64,000 nt of DNA from the NCBI GenBank assembly GCA_022578605.1, contig MU394137.1, positions 83,150 through 147,149 on the forward strand. Direction: 5' to 3'. This stretch comes from Camillea tinctor (Eukaryota; Ascomycota; Sordariomycetes; Xylariales; Xylariaceae). A program made the translations under genes and the position numbers. The notes beneath the pieces were generated by a model, which worked only from the letters and a program-made list of their open reading frames with translations, made no database searches and was not told the DNA's origin. Shown one piece after another: positions 46,960 to 57,957 of this stretch (position 1 is the first letter of the stretch; every line of letters begins with the position of its first letter).

Positions 46960-47640
46960 CTAGCTGATTACGAGCAGACGATTACTTATTCTCTTAATGT
47001 TGTCTTCGGAGATATTCCCACTGATGTTGTCTCTGTTGTTCTTTTCTCTGGTAGGAAGCTGGGATATCCGGTCCAGGATCTGGTCGCGCCGGGCGCGTTC
47101 TCGTACCACCATCTCTGGTGTAAAGGGCCTATCTAAAGCTACTATAACATGTGTTGGCATTTTATTTATATAGACGCTAAAGGCATGCGAGTTTTGATGC
47201 TTACTGTCATCTAAGTAACTTTCTGAGAGAGAACGGGTCTCTTTGTCACTGCGTTTCACGAGCGCAATGCCAAACACACTTGAGCATTCATCTTCTGGTC
47301 TACTATGTCCAATACGGTCACTATACCTCGAATTCATCAATTAGAACACTGCTTAGGATTGCCCTGAAAGGGAGCCTTCGTATGACATGGAAATCACACT
47401 TGATTGGGGTCTCCCCAGGTCGAAATTGCCAGATCACAGCTTTGGCCATACCGTCAGTCGAAGTTTTCGAGCCGTCGACGAATTGAACCTCCGATTGGTG
47501 GCCTTGACTCTTGGAGATCTTGATACCCAGTTTCTTTGCATAGCCACGAGACAAGGCCATAATATCTGATCCTGTATCAGGAACGGCTAAGAATTATTTG
47601 CCATTCATATACCTGTATATAAATTCCTGCTAGCCCCCAG
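46960..47640 (-). pseudogene. Retropepsin-like aspartic protease relic of retroelement origin
   Basis: The minus strand carries the retropepsin active-site motif VPDTGSDIMALS (about 47585-47550), the flap region VEFVDGS-like QFVDGSKTSTDG, and CDFHV-x5-PFRAILSSVLIDE near 47345. This is the pattern of gag-pol protease domains often found as single-copy relics in ascomycetes. A TAA stop sits just before FLAVPDTG, where relatives have a sense codon. The frame then shifts at about 47335, and the rest (to 46960) continues in another frame, including a Glu/Arg-rich ERARRDQILDRISQLP helix. The gene cannot make one protein as it stands. It is a decayed copy, possibly of a formerly host-used protease. 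Confidence 0.6.
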
Positions 47641-48024
47641 CAAAGCTCAAAGAAATATTCTTCGATTACGAGAAGACCCTTTTCAGTCTGTGGGTATGTT
47701 TAGAGAATGTATCAGTTGTCTTCAGGAAGCTTCTACTGAGTAGAATGTCATAGGAAGTAGTAGGTAAAATAACGCAGAGTTGATAGATATCAGCTTCCCC
47801 ATCAAACACGGACACTTGGATTCTAACGTATACATGCGATTCCTTCTACGTACTTCCATGCATTCCCGTATGCATGTCCGGCAGAAACTTTGACCTTGTT
47901 TGTGTTAACTTTCCCTTAGTTAAAGGATGGCTTACGGACTAGTCCCATGTCATAACAGCTGTGAGGGATAAAAGGTCACCTTACCCAGTCAGACCACGGC
48001 CGCCACAACCATTCAAAGTATTTG
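47641..48024. other. Intergenic region
   Basis: 384 bp without recognised features. The 5' part of the retropepsin relic may extend into it. Confidence 0.4.
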
Positions 48025-48546
48025 TTACATGAGTCCGGAAGACGGTGCCTCTTCTTCTTTAACGCCCAAGAAATCCATAATGTTCTTAATTCCCTGCTCA
48101 TCTCCTTCTAATGTGTCAGCCAACTCCTTATGCACCCATCCCTCTGTAAAGCCGCCTCCAAAATCAATCAGCATAGCATTATCTTCTGTATCGACAATAA
48201 CATTGCTAACCTTTACATCACCCCAGATCACCTCGATCGCATGCAGTTTATCGACCGTCTCACGGATCTGCGATGCCCAACTCTGCCTTCTCCTTGCCGT
48301 CGTCATGGAAATATCAATATTTTTCAAACGGTCTCCTGGCACCCATTCACGGAGAAATCCGATGATGCGCCCCGTTTCCGAATGTCTGACATAGCCCAAA
48401 AGCTGGGGAACACGTATTGACGTCTGATGGGACAGGCAAGCCATTCGTATCTTCTGCAGATTGACCAGTTCTCGTTCCAGCACCGTCGCCATTGCCAGTA
48501 TTGATTTGTTATACCGCAATATCATCCATTTCAGCCACTTGTGCAT
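48025..48546 (-). CDS. Protein-kinase-like fragment (C-lobe)
   Basis: An open frame of 173 aa with kinase C-lobe features. The catalytic-loop motif is VIWGDVKVSNVIVD (Asp, Lys and Asn in place, near residues 107-120). The metal-binding IDFGGGFTEGW follows in the DFG position. Upstream, the strand and hinge region is VPQLLGYVRHSETGRIIGFLREWV. The glycine-rich loop and the beta-3 lysine are missing. The ATG at 48546 follows directly on an acceptor-like CTACTTAG, so it may be an internal methionine of a gene whose first exon I could not identify in the next 300 bp, or the remnant of a truncated gene. Relatives are small kinase-like proteins common in fungal accessory regions. Confidence 0.55.
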   Translation of the reverse strand: MHKWLKWMILRYNKSILAMATVLERELVNLQKIRMACLSHQTSIRVPQLLGYVRHSETGRIIGFLREWVPGDRLKNIDISMTTARRRQSWASQIRETVDKLHAIEVIWGDVKVSNVIVDTEDNAMLIDFGGGFTEGWVHKELADTLEGDEQGIKNIMDFLGVKEEEAPSSGLM

Positions 48547-49066
48547 CTAAGTAGCACATGAAGAGGAGGGGGATAGAGCGCTAAAGACCAAGGGAGATTG
48601 CTGGATTCGTAAATAGTAAAATTAGAGGACAAGGTAGGGTGACGTTTTACGCATCGTTTATGTGTGAAAAACTTGTGTGAGATTAAAGAGGGAAAATGGC
48701 ATCCCTTGTGAGAGTCTAAATAGCTGTTCGGGTGAGAAATATGTGTGAAGAGCCGCCCAGGAAGTAAAACAAGTCCAAGCTTCCTCAAGATGTCCTTTAG
48801 AGGTGAACAACCAATGGAAGCCAAACTAGTCCTCCCGCCACGCCCCATTTACGTGGACGAGGCAGATTGGCATGACTGGCACTGCCACGACGGCGGCCAT
48901 CACATTAACCTGGTGCATGGCTAATCGTATATCGACGCAAGGTATAGAATCAGCCTCGCATCCCCTCCCATATTTCCTTAGTGAATGTACATACCACTGC
49001 CATTACTGAGGTATTTACGGCTTTCGTGACAATAAAATTCCGAATTGCGATCTTAAAAGATTAGCC
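48547..49066. other. Intergenic region
   Basis: 520 bp between divergent relics. An open frame at 48531-48848 (minus) shows no kinase N-lobe motif. Nothing else recognised. Confidence 0.4.
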
Positions 49067-50103
49067 ATGACCGAAGATGGCGATTTAGAAAGATAGGGAA
49101 GATTTATCGCAGCAGCTTCGTGGCTCGCTCGAGACGCCGGCAATGAGACGTTTAATTTCAGGATATTTGATTAGCTTTCCGCAGTAAACCTATTATACAT
49201 GCAGAGTGAGATTCTAGAAATAGAGAAGAGGTTAAACGACATGCACCCGATCACTGTTCGTGTTTATGATATAGATTTCAAAGATACCGCCAGTAAGTGA
49301 GAGACACTTATCGCAGTGTCAGGCTTCCGAGCCAACAGATTGCCGCCAGGAAGCTCAAGAGATGGATATGATCAGAGAACTGCGCACTACACCGAGAGAG
49401 TATAGTAAGACACATCCCTCTTCTCCTACCTACTCGCGTTAGATGAGGCTCTGTTGCTGCAAAGCCAAATCGCGCAGCTGAGGCATCTAGAGAATGGGGT
49501 GCTAGCAGCCGTGGAACACTACTTCGAGCGAGCGCATCATTTTCTAAGAAGTAAGGCGGAAACGTTTCTGAACCACCCTCGGGACCTCGTCGCGCTCAAC
49601 ATGCCCACCGAAGCCGATTACTTATCGAACTTCCTAAGACGCCACTGGAGATCTTAGGTCAGCGTTCTTTGCGGTATAGTCTATGCTCTCCTTTTCGGAT
49701 GCTGATACATCACCGATAGAAAGAGGGTGCTCGCGACGGCGTCAACCACTTCGCCCGCTGTAACGAGATATCGATTTCCCTGACAGTTAACCTAGTTACC
49801 ATTCTGATCGCTGTGGTTTTTCTCATCGGGCCTATACTAGGGTTAAACTTTGCACCAGATCCAACCGCAAAGCTCGTCATGATCTCGTTATTCACGGCCT
49901 TCTTCGCTGCGAGCATAGAATTGATCACGAAGGCCAAGCGCGGTGAAATATTCGCCACAACCACTGCGTATGTGTCTCTCTAGTAGGAAGGAGAGGGGAT
50001 GAAGGCACTGTATTCATCATCTGCTGACTTGATATACAGATACGCCGCTGTGCTTGTGGTCTTCGTCGGCAACGACCAACTATCTTCCGGCCAAGATAAC
50101 TAG
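49067..50103 (+). pseudogene. Decayed DUF6594-family membrane protein gene
   Basis: Segments follow the fungal DUF6594 family from start to end. They run from MTEDGDLER, through ASWLARDAGNETFNFRIFD, a long coiled-coil opening (NLLYMQSEILEIEKRL), EMDMIRELRT joined by a 35-43 nt intron to EALLLQSQIAQLRHLENG, and HPRDLVALNMPTEADYLSNFL, to two C-terminal membrane spans (NLVTILIAVVFLIGPILGL, LVMISLFTAFFAASIEL). A properly spliced last exon (intron 49968..50039) encodes YAAVLVVFVGNDQ and ends at a stop. Two in-frame TAG stops (near 49094 and 49163) and at least two frame changes (about 49300 and 49760) break it. Both TAGs could derive from CAG. The C-terminal splice sites are still intact, so the decay is recent. 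Confidence 0.6.
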
Positions 50104-52370
50104 GTTAGTTCACCGACAAGTAGACCTGAAAGTTATCCGTACATTTGTTCGACGGAAACGTTGAACCCCACGGTGAATCAGGTTTGTATAAGCTCGAATA
50201 CCCCCTATGCAATGTTGTGTGGTCTCGACGAATGACCGCCTAAATGCGGCCATTTGAGCCAAGACCTTGAGCTGGTCACAACGCAAAGCTTGCTAACACA
50301 TTATCAGCTTTAATTCTGAATATCTGAAGATATTTTCGCATCATCATCCAGCAGCCGTATTCCGACGAGAGCCACGCACACCTGTGGCAGCTATACCTAC
50401 CATATTCTGGCGTTCTGGTCATAGATGGAGGTACGATAGCTTAACGCGTACTTGAATTGCGCTTTTACGTACTTTCAACCGGCCCTAAAGAGCGATGTAT
50501 ATAAATAGGATGCGAAGCCAAGAAATGCGACGTCGAAGAAGAAGAAAAAGCGGCTAAGAGTCTCCCGCATCTTGGATCAGATTTTTTTGAAAGAGCTATT
50601 TTTAAGCGACACCCCAAGCAATGGGTGGAGAATTATACGCACACGAACACAGCCCTCAAAAACCCACCCTCGAGACCATCCCGAAAAAATGAAAATAGGA
50701 ACCTCTCCCAGACAACATCTAGGATGCTCGCTGGGCAAGGTCGTGTCTGGGTTTCCAAAAACAGGTTTGCGGTCGTTCGATTCGAGAAGCTAGAACGAAA
50801 GAAATTACAGGCGAAGCGCAGTACGACGATGATGCAGTTCTTGTCGCACACGTCGTTTCTGCATCGTTGTTTTGAAGATTATAAGGGGAAAATTCAAGCA
50901 GCAGACACGTCGCACGTGAGAACCTTACTTACCTTACCTACCAATCTACTACCTTAGGTAACTTAACTTTGCTTCCAAGATTCCAAGGATCGATTGTTGG
51001 TATGTTGATACACAGATCTGGTACATAGGTTACATACATGTAGAAGCTCAATAGACGCTGTCGAGCCCCTGTCTTCCTCCTTCAAACTACAAAATCAGGG
51101 CGGATAGTTATATCAGTTAAAGACAACGACCCGATGACCAAAACTATAACAAATAAAAAGTCACGCGAATACTCATTCCAAACGTTATGATCTATGATGC
51201 CGCTGCTCAATTGCCTATTCAATACCATGAATATCAAGCAAGTACCTATATCTGTCAACCACCAGATGGTGCCGACTACTAGGGTCCCCCCTGTCTCCCA
51301 CTTCCCCAGGATCTCAGAGGTCGCACAACATAATAAGGCCCATAGTACCAGCTATCACCACCAAATAAGGTAATCGCACAAGCTCTTGCATGTGTCACAG
51401 GATCCGACCGCCCGAACCCAACGACTAGACCATCGACCATATGATGTAGGTCACCCAAGGAATACTAGTACTTATGTAGTAGATACTAGGTAGTACTAAC
51501 CTACCTATCTATGAATCAAAGTTGGTACCGAGGCCGCCATATCAGGCCGGTACACAACCAACAGCATTACCTTAGTCTTTAACTAGACAACAGCACTCCA
51601 TTACAATCAGGTGATTCCCTCAACGCCCTACAGGAGATCGTCAAGGTAGGGATAGTTAGTAGTAGTTGATTGACATGGTTTAGATTCATCAGTCTCCCTA
51701 GACCGAAAAAAAAAAATCTTTGTTATTTACCATCATTGTATCTAGGGATACTTTGACCGGTGACTTTATAATTATAGCAGCTGAATCAAAGAAAAGGGGT
51801 TGAGAGGCCTTGGTAGGCGGGACAATGATACCGGCGCGCGAAGGAACTGGCGCTTACATTGCAAGCCAAAAATAAGCTGCAGCTTTGTTCTTCCCCCTTT
51901 TCACCCTTATTTCAAGTACTGAAGACAAAGATTGCACAACGAAAGGAGAAAATTACGTAGTGATGCGCATTTTATAGAGAAACAAAACTTAGTGGCATAG
52001 TCACTTTTTTTCACAATGGTCCAAACAATAATCTCATGTATGGCAGATGATGCTGTGTATTTATTGCGGTGGCCTAGTCTAGCCTAACCAGAAGATAGAC
52101 GACGACCCTCCCTTAATGCAAGGTAGTGTATACAGTCTATCACTCGGAAGAAAAAAAGAAGCTTTATGTACAAGAAAAAGTGTAAAAAGGCCAGTATTGT
52201 TATACAAGTCTGCTAGAAAAAATATTGAACGCCTTTGCCCACCGCCCACAAATGGTATTTTGATCCCGGTTCTCCCCTATTGATATTTCCCATCTTGCCG
52301 TAGAATCGTAGCCCTAAATTGAATGCCGCCCGTTAACGGACAGATGAAGTTGGAAGAAGTCATAAACTTC
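50104..52370. other. Gene-poor 2.3 kb region
   Basis: No recognised gene. Overlapping frames at 50572-50957 lack family features. Several TAGGTA-type short repeats occur near 51480-51510. Confidence 0.5.
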
Positions 52371-53519
52371 TTAAGCACGGAAGGCGCGGATGGTGCGCTT
52401 GCGGCCCGAAAGTGCGGCGATCTTGAGGTCGGTGCTCTGGCCGGCCGTGCAGCTGGTGCCGGCAGCGAGAGGCATGACAGCAGACCACTGGCCAGAGGCG
52501 CACTGCTGGTAGCTGGAACCAAGGCAGTTGAACATGCCCTCGGTAGAGCAGGCACCAGTCTGGCCAGATCCAGAAGAACCGGAGCTGGAGCCGGAGCCGG
52601 AAGTAGGGGCAGCAGCAGGAGCGGAAGAAGCCGAAGTAGGCTCAACAGGAGCAGCCGCAGTAGTAGTGGGTTCGGCAGCAGCGCTGGTAGCAGCGCTGGT
52701 AGTGAGGAAGACACCGCCAGCACCGGCGCTAGTAGGGCTGGCAACAGCGGGAGCGGTAGTGGTGGCATATGAGGGGGCCGCGGAGCTGTAACCAGAGCCG
52801 GAGCCAGAGCCAGAGCCCGAACCAGAACCACTATCAGAGCATCCATCATTACCGCAGGTAATGGATCCAAACTCTCCAATGTTGTCCTCAACGGAGGAAC
52901 CAGGGTCGGCGAAAATGTAGTCGACCTTCTCGACAGTCTGGGGGTGGCTGCCGATGTTGAGAACAACCATGTCGGGCAGGCTGTCGAAGTTGGACTGGTC
53001 ACCGCCCGTACCGGTCAGTTCAAGGGCACCGCAGTTCATGTACATCTCACGGTTGCCAATTCGGTTGAACCAGGTGAAGCCGATTGTGCCCTTGCCAGTA
53101 GGAATGTCGCTGGGGATGGTGTAGGGGTAGGTGTAAGGGTCCTCGAGGTCGGGGTTGGCGGGAAGGTTCTCGGCCTGGTTCCTGGCAGGGCAGCCGCCCT
53201 CAATCGAGTGGATGACCTTCCAGACGCTGTCCTTGGTAGGAGGGTTGTCGTAGGTCAGGACAACCTGGCATGAACCACCTCCGTGGACGGCCGAACCCTT
53301 GAACTTCAGAGTCTGGGAAGATCCAAGGGCGAAGTTGTTGGTGTCGCCGCCAGAAAGAGAGTAGGTGGAGCTGCCCTTGCAGGGGAAATCGGATCCAGAG
53401 GCGTCGAGAGGGCTGTTGTTCAGGTTTTCGGGGTCAAAGGGGGATGGTGAAGTCATCACCATGTGCGCGCGGACTGCGGTAAGCAGAGCGGCAGTGATAG
53501 TGGCCTTGGCGAAAAACAT
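52371..53519 (-). CDS. AA11-type lytic polysaccharide monooxygenase
   Basis: A single exon of 382 aa. Residues 1-18 form a signal peptide, so the mature protein begins at His19 (HMVMTSPSPF), the first copper-brace histidine. His79 in GSAVHGGGSCQV is the second. The pattern NNSPLDASGSDFPCKG, then SVWKVIHSIEGGCPA, then GTIGFTWFNRIGNREMYMNCG is that of AA11 chitin-active monooxygenases. A Gly/Ser repeat linker (GSGSGSGSGSG) and an Ala/Thr/Pro region follow. The last 55 residues form a Cys-rich module (CSTEGMFNCLGSSYQQCASGQW) found at the end of many AA11 proteins and thought to bind chitin. The protein would act outside the cell on chitin, either in the fungus's own wall or in food. The ORF has no intron. 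Confidence 0.92.
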   Translation of the reverse strand: MFFAKATITAALLTAVRAHMVMTSPSPFDPENLNNSPLDASGSDFPCKGSSTYSLSGGDTNNFALGSSQTLKFKGSAVHGGGSCQVVLTYDNPPTKDSVWKVIHSIEGGCPARNQAENLPANPDLEDPYTYPYTIPSDIPTGKGTIGFTWFNRIGNREMYMNCGALELTGTGGDQSNFDSLPDMVVLNIGSHPQTVEKVDYIFADPGSSVEDNIGEFGSITCGNDGCSDSGSGSGSGSGSGSGYSSAAPSYATTTAPAVASPTSAGAGGVFLTTSAATSAAAEPTTTAAAPVEPTSASSAPAAAPTSGSGSSSGSSGSGQTGACSTEGMFNCLGSSYQQCASGQWSAVMPLAAGTSCTAGQSTDLKIAALSGRKRTIRAFRA

Positions 53520-55522
53520 CTTGAATGAGTGCTAAGATAGTTCGTTCCGGACGAGAATATCTCAAAGTTTTTTGGGGGTTTTAGAAATGAAAGTTGCTGG
53601 TTTTTCTTTTTTTCAGAGTCGACTGAAGTGTTGCTGTATGATCTGGAACCGAATGTACTCGTTAGTTTGGGTTTCGATAGTTATTTATGCTCGAGAAAGA
53701 ACAAGCAACATATCCCTTTGCTTGGTATATACAAAGATGCGAGGCAAACACGTTCAAAGCCCAAAACAAAACAATGTTGTAGTTTTGCCTTGTGTCCAGG
53801 CGTTTCTAGGAAAGCCCAGGGACAAATCACAAGACTATTGTTTGCTGGACCAACACAATCGCCAACAAAGAAGGGGTCGTGCGGATGATCTTGTCAGTAC
53901 TAACCTGTCTTCTGCTTTGTTCGTCTGGGGTAAACAGTGAACAAAAAATAGGAATGAGCAGGGACAAGGAGTGAGGCAAAATCGAGACTGATACTTGTTG
54001 AGACGGGCTCAAAAGGAAAGTGGTGCTCCAGGCGAGTGGATGTAAAATGAAAGAAGGCCTAGCCTTAAAGAGTGAAGGAAGGACTCTCTTGCAAAGATTG
54101 TCGTATAGACTGCTGCCGCTGGCGTGATGGAGAGAGAGAATGAAACGACCGACTTGGGTGACGAGAACGAGAGTCTTATAATGAAGAGAACGAAGGTGAA
54201 GGTGAGGGAGGAAAGAGAAAACGAATGGATAATAAAAAAAAGAGAACTAGTCAATCATGTACGATGCAGGTGGAGAGTGCTGCAGGAACACAAGTCATCC
54301 GAAAATGATTGGGTATAGGAAGAACGGGGTAGAACATGGCAACATGGCCATGGCTCATGGTTCCCTCCTAACGCTACACTGCGAAGTACGCTATAGCACG
54401 CTCTACTACTAGCGTAAAGCTCGGAGCTGCTCAACGCAGATCACAAACTCCACAGGTACCTGAAAGACAAAAAGCCAAGCGTACATACGGAACGTAGCCA
54501 GTAGGGCTCAGCCATCATGATCTCTCTCATGGTGGTTGAAGCATAGTAGATGGAGGCTTACAGGGGTATGGCCGGTGGAGGAAAGAGTACATGCATTTTG
54601 ATTGGCTAATTTGAGTCCGTATGGCTTGTTTCGTCTCGGCATAGGGGCGGGACTAAACGATTCCTCAAGGTGTGGATGAGAGACAAATAGGGATGAACAA
54701 GGGGATCGTTTGCCAATGCCCAGTTTTTTTTTCTTTCTTAAATTCTTTTTTTTTTTTGCCATCCATCCATCCTCCCTCCTTCAGGCATGTGCATTAACTG
54801 GGTACGTATGTATCGTAGGGGCACACAAATGCGCTGAATCAACACATATCCACCCTATACCTTACCTAACCACTCTATTTTCTTTATTTTATTTTAGTAG
54901 GCTAGCTTACTATAATACACCACACTAAGACACACAATGTAGGTACTTTATGTACCTAAGATCCTCACATCAGCAAGATACTAGACATAGTTACCTCACT
55001 TACACCAAAAAAAAAAACCTCTCCCCACCCCTGACTAGTCTCTTCTAGGTAGGTGGGTAGGTGCAGTGGCCCGTTTTCAAACGTCAACTCAAGATCCGGC
55101 AGCCCCCGCGTTGGCCAGCTGGAATTTTACAGGTGCACAAGGCTTCTGGGCTGAAGCCGTCATCTGTTCCTGCGTTGAGGTCATGTCACATATGTCACAG
55201 GTAAAATATCAAGTTTTTTTTTTGAATTGACTTGGGAGGATTGGCCTACACTATTTCTAGTAACCGGCCATCAGCAAGGCGTTTTATCTTGGGTGAATTG
55301 TCATCCTATACATCAGAAACATTCTTTTTCGTTTCTGACCGTGCTCCGTCATTGATGGGGGTTCGTAATAGATAATAGGCTTCGTATACGCCAATTGATT
55401 GGGTTTGCCTATCCAACCCCCAACCCGATTGGGAGACATCAGTCGAGCTCCAATCAAAATTGCCCATGCTACTTTCAGATGGGACCATGGTCCGTCCATA
55501 TGCATGCTCTATCACGCTGACA

Positions 55523-55637
55523 ATACACCCCTTCCAGCCCTTTTCTTCTACTGTGGGGCGCCGCAGAAAAGATATATTCAGAGTGAAGGTTTTCGCTGGG
55601 CTCCACAGTAGAAAAAAAGGGCTGGGAGGGGTGTATA
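55523..55637. repeat. Hairpin-forming inverted repeat (MITE-like)
   Basis: The left arm, starting ATACACCCCTTCCAGCCC (55523 onward), pairs with the right arm, ending GGGCTGGGAGGGGTGTAT (to 55637). The arms are about 40 bp with few mismatches. Pairing extends inward (CCGCAGAAAA with TTTTCGCTGG), leaving a loop of roughly 20 nt. No target duplication is obvious. Confidence 0.7.
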
Positions 55638-57931
55638 GGTAGTATGTACTAGATTAGGTATCCTAACCTCGCCTACACTACCTACCGACCTAACCCAGTA
55701 CCTAAATTCTAGGTAAGCAGGCCTGTAGAAACCCAATGGTCCTTCGCCAATACACCTCATTACATATCTCATCTACATTTCAACTCTCTAACCTATCGTA
55801 ATATCAGAACTCGCTCTCGTCTTAATCAACATCCACCACTAGGAACCAACACCCCTTTTGCTTTCTTTTATTTAATCTAATTTCATTTCTCTCTCTCATC
55901 TTTCTGTCCCACTTTGAGAAATTTTGTATTTTTCTTGTCCCTTTCTTTTAATTATCGCTTTCTTTTTTCTTCTCTGTCTTTTTCTTTTTTTTCGTGCGTC
56001 TTTCTTTTTCCTCATTGCGTATGTTCGCCGATTGTCCATTCGCACATGCGAGGTTACGGGGGGTGCATATACATGTATCCTCCGTATATGGTAAAAGGGG
56101 GGGGAGTTTCCTAGTTGAGAAATGCTTTGCAGAAGCAAGGCCCGGGGTTGATTGGACCATGTCTCTCAGCCTCTCCTAGGTCCAGCTGGACGTTACCTGG
56201 TATGGTGTGAGATCACCTAAAATCTCCAGCCACTCATGGCACTAGGAGCAGAGCCTATGAAGATCACTAGCATTTTCGGTGTTACCGCAAGAAGCTTCTA
56301 TTCGGCTTGATCTCAGGGGGATGTACAGGGATGCAGCCTGATCTCGCACCAATATGGTAACTACAGGCCGTCATCTCAACGTGGTTTTTGCTAGGGTATC
56401 GCTGCGCGGATGCAGGGGCCACTACGACGGTTTAAACTAGCGACCGGGGCATTTTAGCGAAAGGTTCCCTCCGTCTGATTCTGAAACACCACCAGTTTCA
56501 GCAACAAAGACCAGGTCGAGCAATGCAAGTACTTTGCCTAGGTAGTAGTAGGTAGGTAAAGTACTACCTAGCCTACCTGCAGTGATGAATGCACATATTT
56601 TGAATCTTTAAGCATATCAGGTGTCACCCAAGAGGGCGGGAAATACAAATAAACAACTTAAACATTGATCATGATTAAACATCATCCAAACTAACAACAT
56701 CGAACCCTGAATCACGACATCCCCGAAATTTGGGTTTATTCAATCCAACTCCAGTCGCGTCATCTACACACGTGTACGGAATATTCAATATACACAATAA
56801 AGATGACATCCGGACTTGACACGACCACGAAATACTGACAACTAGATCCATCCATACAGTATAGATTAATAAAGAAAGGGAATCTACAAATCTACACCAC
56901 CAGAAAGCTTAGCATCGCTCTTCCTATAGTTGACCGCTATTATAAGTGACAATATGGTTATTAATTGGTGATGATGATGACGACTATCACCACCAATAAC
57001 AACAACTCATACGCGCGCGCACATACACCCACATATTCTATCACTTACACACATACACACACTCGTACGCATCAGGAAGCGCTCATCGTGAGAAGCTGCA
57101 GACGCTAGTTGTGAATACACCGCTCTGTAACTGAGCACACGGCCAGTGACATTTCTCATTCTAGATCACGCAGCCACCCATACCGCCAATTTTGACGCCG
57201 TTTGCCAGCCATCACCAGCCGCTTTCTTGCATTTATCCTGCCCCCCCCATCTGTGGGAGGATCTGCGACGACGGGCGCATACGCAAAGCCAAAACCTCCA
57301 CGACATCATCGGCGATTAAATGTTTCTATTTTTCTTTTTCTTTTCTTTTTCATTTACCAGCCATCTGCTCCCATGGACAGTGCGTATATACACTAGTACA
57401 TGTCCAGATATATATGGTACGTAATTAGAAATAGCCTTCGGCATGTGAATTCTTTCGCTTGAATGATGAACATTGAAGGGTCGTGGCGCAGTATTGGTGC
57501 GAACGGCTTTGCCTTTGCGGAGGTCGAACGGACGAGAGCGGGAAAAAAGGTCCCCAATGCCCCAAGATCAACCTGTGTTATATCCGGAAAACACTGCGCG
57601 CATAATCTGTAAACGCAGATATGTACGTATGTACTTACACATTGTCCCTGCTTTCTTGTGCATATCCTACTATATTTCCCGTTGAAGAACAAGGGCCCCA
57701 GGCTATATGCATGGTAAATGTGTATGTACTGAAATAGCCTGCAAGGACCACGCGTATGTATTCTGGAGAATGAGAAGACCCAGGACGGTTCAAGGGGAGA
57801 GGGGAAAGGGTCCGTCCAGGTAGTCAGAATCCCTGCTCCGTTCTTGTGCAAGCAAGATCCGTATTCAATGGCAAATCCTCCAGAGAGCGATACTACACTA
57901 AAAAGAAAAAAAAAGGAAAAAGGAACTCTTC

Positions 57932-57957
57932 CTCTCTCTCTCTCTCTCTCTCTCTCT
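57932..57957. repeat. CT dinucleotide microsatellite
   Basis: Thirteen CT units without interruption, in intergenic DNA. Confidence 0.95.
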
